A DNA stretch of 64,000 nucleotides from Fragum whitleyi (GCA_948146395.1 OX411555.1:56854187-56918186); one strand, 5' to 3'; counted from the stretch's first letter, positions 12,857 through 64,000 are shown. Made by a program: numbers and translations. The notes: generated from the letters alone by a model not told the origin.

Positions 12857-13606
12857 AGGCCCAAGAGGGCCTGTATCGCTCCACTGGCTAAAAAATCTCA
12901 AGATTTGAAAGAGAGATATTGAAAATAGAAGGTAATGAAAGTGAACAGCATTCAGAAGAAATTCAGATTTTTTCTAAGTTGAAACTGACTTATGAAGGAA
13001 TGAACTCATTTAACTAATATGTAAAATTACAAGGAAGAAAACTAATTAGATATCACTTTGAAACAAAGGGACCAGAATGGCCCTAAACCGCTCACCTGAA
13101 TTTTATTGATCCAGTGGATCTCATCCAATCCAAATTTCTTGAACAACTTTAAAAGAGGGTCACCCAAGGAACATTCTGGTAAAGTTTCATAGAAATCGGC
13201 CTAATGGTTCAGGAGGAGATGTCATTCAAAAATTTCGGGATCAAAAAAAGCCCCGCCCTGCCACGCCAATATTTGCGGGTCAATCAACATTTCTTGAACA
13301 ACTTTAGAAGAGGGTCACCCAAGGAACATTCTGGTAAAGTTTCATTGAAATCGGCCAAATGGTTCAGGAGGAGATATTGTTCAAAGATTTTGGGGTCAAA
13401 ATAAGCCCGCCCTGCCACGCCCATATTTGGGGGTCAATCCAAATTTCTTTAAAAGAGGGTCACCTTAGAAACATTCTGGCCAAGTTTCGTCTAAATCCAC
13501 CAATTGGTTTAGGAGAAGAAGATATTTAAAGAAAAGTTTACGCAAGGACACACGCCGGACACCTCGCCATGACAATAGCTCACTGGCCTTCGGCCAGTGG
13601 AGCTAA
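12857..13606 (+). mobile_element. Helentron-like element, family 2, both ends visible
   Basis: Opens with the hairpin AGGCCC-AAGA-GGGCCT (12857-12872) followed by CGCTCCACTGGCT. The core has three or four units carrying GAACATTCTGGTAAAGTTTCAT and CCAAATGGTTCAGGAGGAGAT. It ends with the perfect 8-bp-stem hairpin CACTGGCC-TTC-GGCCAGTG and CTAA (13603-13606). The 5' CTCCACTGG and 3' CCAGTGGAG are complementary subterminal repeats. No transposase or helicase is present. Confidence 0.65.
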
Positions 13607-15836
13607 AAATTAGCTTTTTCAGAAAGTTACTTGGAGGGGTTCCACTGGACCAATAAAATTGAGCAGTTTAGGGCCATTCTGGCCCTCTTGATTTCTTAAA
13701 TTTTCTATTTAGATATTCACACACCTGTGACTTTCCAGTTCAAATTGATACTCGCATCCATTCATTTGCTTTTACTTACATAGTACTCAGGTAGTTCTTT
13801 CAGTAAAACTAATTTTTGAGTTTCATTTCAACTAATTTGGAATGAGTTACTATGTCTGGCTCCCATTCAAATTTCACAACTATATAATAATACTGAATTT
13901 AGGAAACTAGCTACGCTGAGTTTTTATCTGTTTTAGATGACGAGTTTAATAAATTCTGTATTCTATGAGCACAAATTTGATATTCTATTTATATGACCTG
14001 AATTCGGTGATAAAACAGGAAAATTACGATATTTATCGATTCATGTTATAACGCGAAACATATAACACCGTTAACGAAATGACGTCAGCAGATCCATTAT
14101 GACGTCATTTTCCTAACAAAAAATATAACATCATTCTTCTTTCTTAGCTCATTTGCTGTTATTCAACTAGTGAAATAACACTTGTATAATATCAAAAATA
14201 TTCAAGGGGAAATTTCACTTCGGCGACGTAGGACATATTATAAACACCCTTTACTCACATATTACCAGCCTACAGCTAATCGCAATAAGTCAGCCATTCT
14301 GATAAATGGCGACTTTTAAAATATTTTTCAGAAATATGAAAAGAATGACAAGGTTTACTTTTGTTCACTAGGTAAACAAATTTATTTACAAATACTTACA
14401 TCATAAATACAAATAAATCTCAACCCTTGAACATGGTGGCAAATTGTCACAAGATACCCTGTAACTTGATGTACAAGTATGAACAACAAAGGGAAATAAC
14501 TTGAAAATTCATCTAGATATAGCACCAGTTCTTGTTCACTGCAATCCGTAGTCATGACTGCCAAGTTTCAAGTCAATTAGATACAAGGCATTATGCCGGA
14601 AATGGAAGCCATCTGACATCACAGGTGATCAATTTATTTGTCCCCTCCTTCAACAGGTGTACAACAAGGATTAACCCTGATGTTCCAAACCACTTCTTTA
14701 GTGGAAAGCTCAACATGGAGGAATTGTTTTCATTCCATCGGATATTGTGCAAAAAAATGTCATGAAATTTAAAATTAAATTTCTTGCTATGTTCCTTTAC
14801 AAAATTATGCATTTTGTATATATTTGGTTTAGTCTATTAAAATGTCTGCTAGAGGGCGGACACAATGTAGATAGACTAAGATGATTGTTTGTGGTTTAAT
14901 GCTACTTTCAACAGTAGGTGAGCATTGGCCCTTACGAGTTGGTATGGATTTTGGTTCTTTCATTGGCCTGAGATGGAAAGTTGTAAAAACTGGCTTGTGA
15001 ATTTTTTTTAAAATTAACTTGATCTAAAGTGAAATTTGGTGATTGCCAAAAACAAGTTAGACTGCAGTTATTATGATATCAATTCAAAGGGTTTTATGCT
15101 CTTATTTCATGTCAACATATTTACCATTTAGTGGTTAATTACACAATAATTCAATTTCTATTTCACAATTAAAATATCTCAAAAAAAATATCTTTTCTAC
15201 ATTGCATTTGAGAGACAAAATTTGAAAAAAAGACATTAATTACTTTGCAAAATTCCTTTCAAATAATACTCATTAGGTTTGATATCAGCACTTGCAAAGT
15301 TTTGGGCTTATTCCTAGATTATAGATATAAAAAATATCAGAGCCTGTATGTGACATTTCCAACAATTTGACATGTCATTAGTTGCAAACATCTAGCAACC
15401 TAGACAGTCACATAGCTCTATAAGAAGATAACCTGTCTGTCTATCTGTCTGAAGATACTTCGAGACCTTATCTATCTACAAAGTGCAAAGCAAAGACTCT
15501 GGTCAGACTGTGCAGATGCACAGACTGGTCAGAGTCTTTGCTTGGCACACATTTATAATTGTTGGCAATGTAACACACTGGTTCTTCTTTCATTCAACAT
15601 CATTTCAATAAATTTTCATCACATGAAATTATTCAATGATATCAGTGTTATGTGTTAAGCTTTTTGAGAACAGCCCTCTCATGATTGATCTCACTCAAGT
15701 TCTATTCTAGAGTTCCACCATTTGAATCTCTATTGGTTTGCAGTTCAAACAATCAGATCACTGTTAGTTTAAAGTTTGACCAATCAGATCACTGCTGGGT
15801 TAATGTTTGACCAAGCAAATCATTTGATCTACATCT
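13607..15836. other. Intergenic between convergent TCERG1 and POLR2B, no gene recognised
   Basis: AT-rich. ORFs of 60-77 codons on both strands near 14380-14810 overlap each other and resemble no protein I know. A near-perfect hairpin occurs at 15485-15545. I found no canonical AATAAA on the - strand in the first 800 bases after the POLR2B stop, so its polyadenylation site is not placed. Confidence 0.4.
15485..15545. repeat. Long imperfect palindrome
   Basis: GCAAAGACTCTGGTCAGACTG and its partner CACAGACTGGTCAGAGTCTTTGC fold into a stem of about 25 bp with three mismatches around a 2-base loop. It lies about 300 bases downstream of the POLR2B stop. Probably a palindromic MITE remnant. Confidence 0.6.
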
Positions 15837-57503
<41,667 letters not shown>

Positions 57504-57549
57504 CTCTGTAGAAATATCAGACAGAAAACCAGTATAAGTAAAGGGTTGT

Positions 57550-57915
57550 CAGGGTTCGACACTAAGGGGAGTCCAGGTGTCCGAGACTCCTTGTTTACCA
57601 GTTGGACTCCTTTGATTTGCAAGTAAGGAGTCCGCTGGACTCCAAGGGTTGAAAAAAAAATTTTTGAAAAACAAATGAAGGAAACTTAGTGAAGAAAACG
57701 TTTGAATGCATCTTGTATTGTTTTGAGAAAAAAAAACTCTTCTTTGGTAGAATATTGTGGAAAAGAAGAAATTGCTTATAACAAGCAATTTCTTCTTTTC
57801 CGCAATGTTCTCCCATTATGAAATTTGGACTCCTTACTTTGAGCTTGGACTCCTTGATTTCATGTGTTAGGAGTCCAATTGACTCCTAAATCTCAGGAGT
57901 TAGTGTCGACCCCTG
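57550..57915. mobile_element. 366-bp MITE with CAGGGTTCGACACTAA ends and 5-bp duplication
   Basis: The left end CAGGGTTCGACACTAA mirrors TTAGTGTCGACCCCTG at the right with one mismatch. GTTGT flanks both (57545-57549, 57916-57920). The interior is rich in GGACTCC/GGAGTCC and carries a nested foldback AGAAATTGCTTATAACAAGCAATTTCTTC like the local hairpin MITEs. It lies only 43 bases upstream of the acceptor of the POLR2B start-codon exon. Confidence 0.75.
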
Positions 57916-57920
57916 GTTGT

Positions 57921-58384
57921 TTAACACCACTTTCACAAGCATTCTGTATGCTGCCGCACTGGCACCGCAAACTATTTTGGTTTAGAGTTATGGGAGCCAT
58001 GCAGGCTCTGTAAGCCAAATGTAAACTAGGTTTAACTTCATTGATTAAACTTTACTTATTGAAACAATTCCTTTACTAAAAGGATCAATTCCTTTACTTA
58101 AAGGATCTTTAATATTAAACTTCCACACTCATTTCAAACGTTTTTAATCTTTCATAACTTCCATACAACCTCCTATATTCGAAGATACTTTTAACACTAA
58201 TAGAAAGACTGACATCTATGCTTCATAATTTTTCTTGAATCTAAAACTCAATATGTACTGTTAATAAACAAAGATAATCAAACAAATTTAATCCCAAACA
58301 CAATCAGCCCAATCATATAGAAAATAAAAGTCAATTGATACTTAAGGTTCCTAAATTCATAGCGGTCAAGTCTAATAGCAATTA
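57921..58384. other. POLR2B upstream/5' intron, no gene recognised
   Basis: AT-rich with a short direct repeat (AGGATCAATTCCTTTACT near 58080). Nothing coding was seen. Confidence 0.4.
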
Positions 58385-58520
58385 TAGCAGCCTGGGTTGT
58401 GTAAAAGGATTGTTTCTACTGATTTGCTTTACAAATTAGTGACATGGTAGAGCACTTTCTTTGGAATACAGAGGTCCCTTGCTCAAATCAAACACAGGAC
58501 AAATATTTATCTGCTGTTTA
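58385..58520 (+). mobile_element. tRNA-like SINE fragment
   Basis: ACATGGTAGAGCACTTTCTTTGGAATACAGAGG followed by CTTGCTCAAATCAAAC resembles A-box (TGGTAGAGCA) and B-box (GCTCAAATC) sequences of a tRNA. No intact cloverleaf can be drawn, so a SINE head is likelier than a tRNA gene. Confidence 0.4.
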
Positions 58521-58533
58521 TTTATGGGGTCAA

Positions 58534-59014
58534 TTGTAAATAACACTCATGAGGTGGTGGTTATTAGATTTGAGCGATAATGATTTGGAATACAGAAATC
58601 TCGAAGAAGATTCAATCTTTTTTCATACCATATTCTATTGACTGTAGTTTCCGCCTATGTTTGTGAGGCGCACCGCCTATTGGCGTATGAATAGCATTTT
58701 TCATAACCCACCACAAAGGTCACGGTACATGCATTGTGCCACCACCATATTTACATATGCAAACCGATGACCCTTATAAAGTGTCTTGCCTCAGGTGCTG
58801 GTTCCTTCCTGTGTCTGTGTGTGGTCTTGTGAGACCGTCAGGATATATGTGTTGTTCTCTTCCTATCTGTTTGTCAGTCTGCACCCTAAGAGAACACCTG
58901 TAAGACTGCCTTACCACATGCTAAGGAGTGACGGGTTAACTCCCCTTGATCAGTGACCCATGACCGTGACCTAGACTGGACACAGTGATAACCCTTAACC
59001 ACAACACTCTCCCC
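58534..59014 (-). mobile_element. Polypurine tract and LTR-like sequence downstream of the gag-pol ORF
   Basis: On the - strand GGGGAGAG (59014-59007) is directly followed by TGTTGTGG (59006-58999), the junction expected between a polypurine tract and a Gypsy-type 3' LTR. Within the presumed LTR there is a TTTATAAGG box (58771-58780) and a stretch typical of untranslated leader. A plausible ACA end falls near 58534, giving about 470 bp. No matching 5' copy was found in the 676 bases upstream of the ORF. Confidence 0.5.
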
Positions 59015-59244
59015 GACTTTATTTAAAAGGACTGGAGCCATGGTATCTTTGCCATCACTGTGCGTCTCTGTGGTTGTTGTACCATTGCGCTGTCACTGTA
59101 GGTAGGCGTTGTTGTTCTCTTAGCACCGTCTTCGAGATGCTCTTTCTCTTACTGGAGGTTTGTTGTCTCAAGAGTAGACCCTTTGCTTCCTCCACAGATG
59201 ATCTGCTTACGTCCCAAAGATCGGGATACACCGGATCTTGGACG

Positions 59245-62200
59245 TTAATAGCCTCCAGGGTCCCATGGGAATTTGAGCACATCCAGGTGGTCATCTGAGC
59301 CTAGAAGCTGCTCCTCGTTCCTGGGTGTTGGGGATTTGGTGGACATTTTCTCGTCGACCATTGTCACTTGACCCTTGTGCGATAGAGCCATCTTTCTACC
59401 ATCACTTTCTTCCTGATTGTTACACTTGCTGCTGACAGAAGTTTGTGTTGTATGTAGTTCGGCTTCTCTACAGCTTTTGCAGGCACATGGCAGTATCTGA
59501 GGTTCCTCCGAAGCTTCTCGAGTAGTTCCAGGGCCCCTTGTCACTACGAGCTCTTGCTTCCGGTCCAACCTATGCTGGATCAAGATGTTGCTCTGACACT
59601 TCTTCACTTCATCTTTCCAAACAGAATACTGTCCTTGTGGATTGGAAAGTTGTAACAACCAGTTTAGGCTCGGGTAGTCAGTTCTAACCACAGTAAGATG
59701 ATCTAACAGGTAATGGCTACTCCACTTCAAGGCAATTACCACTGCTAGGATCTCTTTTCTGGTCTGACAATACTTTTTCTGTTTACTTGTCAATGCATAT
59801 TGTCTTCTTGCAATAACACTTCTGTTACCATTCTGCACATTACTTAGTTCTGCACACATTGATGTATCATCGATGTACACATCCAATTGTAAGGAATCAC
59901 ATGTAGTTAAGTACTCCATCTTTGGATCTGTCAGAACTTTCTTCAAATCGCAGAATGCATTTTCTTCTCTCTCACCCCAACGAAATTCTTTTGAACCCAT
60001 CACTGTATACAGAGGTTCTGCGATTTCGGGTATATCACCAGTAATCAACCCCTTGTGATGATTCACATTACCCATGAAATCTTCAAGTTCCCTGGAAGAT
60101 CTTGGTCTTGGCCAGTCGCGAATAACTTCTTTATCTCGGGACAAAGCCAGGCTATTGTTGTTCATAACCCCATTGAGGAATTCTATTCTGTTCTGAAACA
60201 GTAGACATCGTCTTGGGTTAAGTAGAAGTTCTTGTTCTTGAAATGAGCTCATCACCATGGCAATTCTCTGCAGATGATCCTCGAAGTCATTTCCAAGAAG
60301 TATTACTTCATCAAAGCAGGCGAGCATAAGATTGTCATTCATCTTTGTAGCAAGATTAGTCACTTTTGCAAATGTTGCAGACTCTGTGCACACCATATTC
60401 GATTTTTGTCCATGTAAAGTTAGTCTGGAAAACCATGCACATTCTGCTAATCTGTTTAAGTCATAATCTACCAGTCGCAACGGGTATACTTTTGTTATGA
60501 ATCTCTCTGCGGGACTATTCAGGCTCCAGCAAATAGATCCATCTTCTTTTCTGACTTGAACAGTAGAAGACATCCAGTCTGTAGATTTTTCATCTTCAGA
60601 TTGTTGTACCATTTCCACTTTACTAGCTGTGTTGGTTGATTGCATAGTCTTTTTGTCTTCATCTTGAGTAGCATCTTTCTTCTGTTTGTAACTACCACTA
60701 CCATTTCTGCTCTTGAAAAGACCATGAAAATCTCTAAGCAGCCTACACATTTTATCTCTTTCATCCCCACTCAAGTGTCGACCTGACTCTTCATACAGCT
60801 CTTGAAGATAGTATGGTAAACCTTTGTTGTATGTACGTCTATGACCAACTTCCCTTCCCTCTTTGTCTTTTAGGACCTCGGACACTGGGAACGCTCTAGC
60901 AATCACCTTGCCCCTCTTCAGTAGTTGGTATCTATCAGTCAAGTTGATAACCCAAACAACTGGCACTTGTCCCTCTTCACAGACAACTCTGGGAATCAGT
61001 ACTTTCAGTCCTTTGATTGGTTCGATCATACATGTTGGCATCAGTACATCCATGCAACATTTTACCATCACCACGGAATTTGGTGGTACGACTTTTCTCT
61101 TTGCAATTGTGACTGGAGTAACAAGTGGATATTCTGCACCATCGATGGTCATATTCGAATGTTCTCCACCAAGGGTCAGTTCACCTGTCTGAATGTTCCA
61201 ATTTGCATGATGCTTTGTTAGAAAGTCATTGCCAAGAAGTATCTCTTGCTGAATTGGTGCAATCATCATTCTTTCGTAGTACCATTTGCACCCAATCTTG
61301 ATCTTCACAGGTCCAACTCGACTTTGCTCAGCAAATCTGTGGTTACCTCTGTTGTGAAAGCTATCATCATTCTGCTTCTTTGGCTTCTTTCTCAGTGATT
61401 GATATAGTTTGGTTGACATCATCGTCACATTGGAGGCCATATCAATGTAAGCAATTGCAGTTTTATCCCCTACTTGAACCTTCAGGTGATATTTGGAGTT
61501 TGTTACAGGAGAATAGTCAGCTTCTTTCGCACCAACTGGGTCGTTAGCTGAAACTTCTTCCACTTGTCTGATTTGGATATGCTCAATATCATCTATGCTT
61601 TTCATTCCTGGATCTCGATCTTTCATCGAATCCATAGCGAGACCTATATTTTCTGTTTCTGAAGCTAGGCCTAATTCTTCAGTTTCATGAAGTGGCAACT
61701 CTTTTTTCTTCAGGTATGGACATGTTCGTACATAATGGTTTTTGTCTCCACACTCATAGCATCTTTTTTCCAGCTCTCTTTGGCGCATGGTCCTTAGCTC
61801 TTGTTGCAAAGATTCCATCTGGGCCAATGTTTCTTTCATCATTTTCAGGTCTGAGTTACTTGTCTCTTTTGCGTTGTTGGGGCTCATGACAGTTTTATCC
61901 ATAACTTTTGGCTCGGAAGTAGTGGCATCATCAGTGGCTTCATGCGCATTGTAAGACCAATACCATCTAATTTTGTCTAGAGCATCAAAAATGTTTGTTG
62001 GATCTAGCATACTGACATGGAAACCTGCTTCTTTGTCAATCAGACCATAACAGAGTTTTGTTGTCATTTGTTTGGTGGCAAACCAGCTTGGCAAATCAGC
62101 AAACGCTTGGTTTGCAAGGGACATCACTCTGTGGCACCATTCTTCCAGTGTTTCATTTTCTTCTTGTTTAGCCTGCTGGAACTGTATCATTGCTACTTCT

Positions 62201-63324
62201 GGTGTGTGATTGTTACCAAATCTTTTCTCAAGCTTCTTCATCATGCGGCTGTAGGTTATTCGTTTGTGCCTTTCTCGCATCAATGCAAAGTATTCTGAAG
62301 CTTTGTCATCTAGGCATAATCCAAGGAAAGTCATGCATTCATCATGTGACAGTGTAAATACTTCTACAAAGAGGTTGAACTTCATCTTGAAAGCCTTCCA
62401 ACTCTCTTTCTCAGTGCCATCAAATCTCATTGTCTCTGGCATCCTCTCAACCAAGTAACCAATTCTGCTCTCTTGACTGGATCTGTTACCATCAATAGAG
62501 CCATTACATGTTGATTGTGTATCAATGTCGTCACCATGTTGTTGTACCATGTCTTTGTCAGGAACAGAGGACTGAGCCTTTCGCAAGCCATGATCCTTGT
62601 CATGTCTGAGATTGAACATCGGAGCCTTTGCCTCGGATGTCTTTCTCACAGTCTTGGGTTCTTTTTGCCAATATTGTACCATACCTTTCATGGGAACAGA
62701 ATTTTGAATTTGTTCGCATCTGAGTTTGGCCATCGGAGATTTCGCCTCGGATGCCTTACTCATACTCTGAAAATTTACAATCTTTTCAATTTCTAAGTCT
62801 ACAAAACTTTCAAGTTCATTTACAGCATCTTTGAGATCAGTCATCGGAGCCATTGCCTCGGATGAATCACTCATGCTAGTATTCCTAACAAAGTTTTCTA
62901 ATTCTTCTATAGCATATTCTAGATCATCAGCCGTCAGAAATTTTGCTTCGGACGCTTCACTAATGCTTTTAGAATCTACCTTGTTGCCATTTTCATGTAA
63001 AGCATGTTTGAGATTGGCCATTGGAGATTTCGCCTCGAATGCCTCACTCATGCTACTGGGAGTGCACATAGTTGAGAGACTCGGATTGCAGTGTCCCAAC
63101 AATGTCGGTTCAGAATCAGAGAGGCCCAATTTATTTTCATTGCGGTGTCTCTGGACTGAGGTTGTAGAAAATGAGAGGCCTAAAGTACGGTGTCTCAATT
63201 CCACATCTTGACCTAGAGCAGCTAATTGTGATTCACAATGTGACCTTGAATTTTCTAATGACTGCTCTAATTTATTCACGAAGTCTGCCAGCCGTTTGTC
63301 ATCATCATTTCTATTCATCATCAA
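59245..63324 (-). CDS. Open gag-protease-RT-RNase H ORF of Gypsy-type origin, catalytically degenerate
   Basis: 1359 residues without a stop. Order: a low-complexity N-terminus with five SEAKSPM-type repeats (about 92-240); a gag capsid-like domain (about 285-455, RFDGTEKESWKAFKMKFNLF, WCHRVMSLANQAF); one zinc knuckle, Cys522-Cys525-His530-Cys535; a retropepsin-like domain with AYIDMAS (Asp628) and ILLGNDFL (695-702); an RT-like domain (about 915-1085); RNase H (about 1145-1225, Asp1153, Glu1191 and Asp1216 in place); and a short unrelated tail with no integrase. Compared with the family, protease DTG reads DMA, the motif A aspartate is Thr969, the YxDD box reads CFDE (1003-1006), and roughly 20 residues between them are missing. 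It should not reverse-transcribe. Either a domesticated gene or a defective but recent copy. Confidence 0.8.
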   Translation of the reverse strand: MMMNRNDDDKRLADFVNKLEQSLENSRSHCESQLAALGQDVELRHRTLGLSFSTTSVQRHRNENKLGLSDSEPTLLGHCNPSLSTMCTPSSMSEAFEAKSPMANLKHALHENGNKVDSKSISEASEAKFLTADDLEYAIEELENFVRNTSMSDSSEAMAPMTDLKDAVNELESFVDLEIEKIVNFQSMSKASEAKSPMAKLRCEQIQNSVPMKGMVQYWQKEPKTVRKTSEAKAPMFNLRHDKDHGLRKAQSSVPDKDMVQQHGDDIDTQSTCNGSIDGNRSSQESRIGYLVERMPETMRFDGTEKESWKAFKMKFNLFVEVFTLSHDECMTFLGLCLDDKASEYFALMRERHKRITYSRMMKKLEKRFGNNHTPEVAMIQFQQAKQEENETLEEWCHRVMSLANQAFADLPSWFATKQMTTKLCYGLIDKEAGFHVSMLDPTNIFDALDKIRWYWSYNAHEATDDATTSEPKVMDKTVMSPNNAKETSNSDLKMMKETLAQMESLQQELRTMRQRELEKRCYECGDKNHYVRTCPYLKKKELPLHETEELGLASETENIGLAMDSMKDRDPGMKSIDDIEHIQIRQVEEVSANDPVGAKEADYSPVTNSKYHLKVQVGDKTAIAYIDMASNVTMMSTKLYQSLRKKPKKQNDDSFHNRGNHRFAEQSRVGPVKIKIGCKWYYERMMIAPIQQEILLGNDFLTKHHANWNIQTGELTLGGEHSNMTIDGAEYPLVTPVTIAKRKVVPPNSVVMVKCCMDVLMPTCMIEPIKGLKVLIPRVVCEEGQVPVVWVINLTDRYQLLKRGKVIARAFPVSEVLKDKEGREVGHRRTYNKGLPYYLQELYEESGRHLSGDERDKMCRLLRDFHGLFKSRNGSGSYKQKKDATQDEDKKTMQSTNTASKVEMVQQSEDEKSTDWMSSTVQVRKEDGSICWSLNSPAERFITKVYPLRLVDYDLNRLAECAWFSRLTLHGQKSNMVCTESATFAKVTNLATKMNDNLMLACFDEVILLGNDFEDHLQRIAMVMSSFQEQELLLNPRRCLLFQNRIEFLNGVMNNNSLALSRDKEVIRDWPRPRSSRELEDFMGNVNHHKGLITGDIPEIAEPLYTVMGSKEFRWGEREENAFCDLKKVLTDPKMEYLTTCDSLQLDVYIDDTSMCAELSNVQNGNRSVIARRQYALTSKQKKYCQTRKEILAVVIALKWSSHYLLDHLTVVRTDYPSLNWLLQLSNPQGQYSVWKDEVKKCQSNILIQHRLDRKQELVVTRGPGTTREASEEPQILPCACKSCREAELHTTQTSVSSKCNNQEESDGRKMALSHKGQVTMVDEKMSTKSPTPRNEEQLLGSDDHLDVLKFPWDPGGY

Positions 63325-64000
63325 TTGTAGGAGGGCATACTATGCTTAAGTTGCAATGCTGGGTCTGGTTACTAGTGTATTGCGTGAATGGTAATGCAAA
63401 TTTATCTAAATTCTATTAAATTTTCGTTCTTTTGCTATTACTATTGACACTAGATAAGATTTAATTTGGCTTTCAAAGAATTTTCAAGTTGCAACGAATT
63501 ATTTGGGTATTATTGCTATTTGAATTTTCAAAACAATAAACTATCCCTTGAGTACAGATTTTTTTTTAAAAATTCTAAACTATCCCTTGCAGACAAATTT
63601 TTTGGACCAGTCAGACGACGTTTTTACGGTAAATTTTGCAAATTGATGCAGTTAAAATGCAAAATTCGGACCACACACGACAATACAGGTTTTACCTTGG
63701 CACCGAGCAAGCACTTTCGAGACTTTTCGTTTGTTATGCCGACGCCGGAAATTTACGATGCGCACGCATACAAGTCTCCAAAACGAAAGTAAAGTAAGTT
63801 GTTAGATTGTTTCCGGTAAATTCGGGGAAGTATGGGCAATTCCACGCGAATATTCAATCGAGCTTACTTACTTCTGTCCTCCGAGCTCAAAATTTTACAG
63901 TGTTACCTCCTCTAATGGCGGTGACCTTGAGAAACTGAGTTGTTCTCACTCGACTGTAAACTGGCTATTTTGGCTGGATTCGAGTTTCTTCTGACACCAT
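63325..64000. other. CpG-richer region upstream of the gag-pol ORF; possible promoter and non-coding first exon
   Basis: CpG is more frequent at 63600-63990 than elsewhere (GCCGACGCCGGAAATTTACGATGCG). On the - strand a strong donor, CAGAA|GTAAGTAAG, lies at 63871-63870. It would suit a 5' untranslated exon of POLR2B or of the gag-pol ORF, since POLR2B clearly needs an upstream exon. On the + strand a short ORF ends MPTPEIYDAHAYKSPKRK (63736-63792) beside a GTAAAGTAAG donor and could start a divergent gene. None of this is proven by the sequence. Confidence 0.3.

Noticed and set aside
12594..13404. ORFs of 66-96 codons in both strands
   Set aside because: They lie wholly within the tandem cores of Helentron-like repeats.
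14532..14812. Overlapping ORFs on both strands between the two genes
   Set aside because: Mutually antisense, short and without recognisable motifs; no splice or codon evidence favours either.
58420..58500. Functional tRNA gene
   Set aside because: A- and B-box-like words are present, but acceptor and anticodon stems cannot be paired convincingly; treated as a SINE fragment.
62831..63211. 126-codon + strand ORF and other + strand ORFs at 59074-63211
   Set aside because: Antisense shadows of the gag-pol ORF.

Overview
The window looks like nuclear DNA of a bivalve-type mollusc: it is AT-rich, intron-dense and crowded with Helitron-like tandem-repeat elements, palindromic MITEs, tRNA-derived SINE fragments and scattered autonomous transposons. 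No prokaryotic features were seen. The organism call is inferred from gene sequence and repeat style, not from a database match.

Two conserved host genes converge. The 3' end of TCERG1 (transcription elongation regulator 1) runs on the + strand in four exons (722-9203). A complete POLR2B gene (second-largest subunit of RNA polymerase II) runs on the - strand from a start codon at 57503 to a stop at 15837. I placed 23 coding exons, all with GT-AG junctions and matching phases. They total 3510 nt, giving 1169 residues plus stop, close to the usual animal length of about 1174. Both genes act in RNA polymerase II transcription, one as the enzyme core and one as an elongation/splicing coupling factor.

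The rest is mobile DNA. The POLR2B introns carry a hAT transposon with an 8-bp target duplication (31045-34366), an APE-type non-LTR retrotransposon with a nearly intact ORF (44657-48790), a 917-bp element with perfect 31-bp inverted ends (48924-49840), two elements with 5-bp target duplications (54473-55934 and 57550-57915), a TTAA-flanked element (20328-21103), several Helentron-like tandem-repeat elements and a family of hairpin MITEs with TTAACCC ends. Upstream of POLR2B, on the same strand, lies an uninterrupted 1359-codon gag-pol-type ORF (59245-63324). Its protease and reverse transcriptase active-site motifs are altered and it has no integrase. It is followed by a polypurine tract and one LTR-like sequence.

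The two most interesting observations are: (1) five of the 23 POLR2B exons have had their 3' end plus 5' splice site duplicated, in four cases as tandem arrays of 3-6 units, always on the donor side; and (2) the long open but catalytically degenerate gag-pol ORF, which could be a domesticated retroelement gene.
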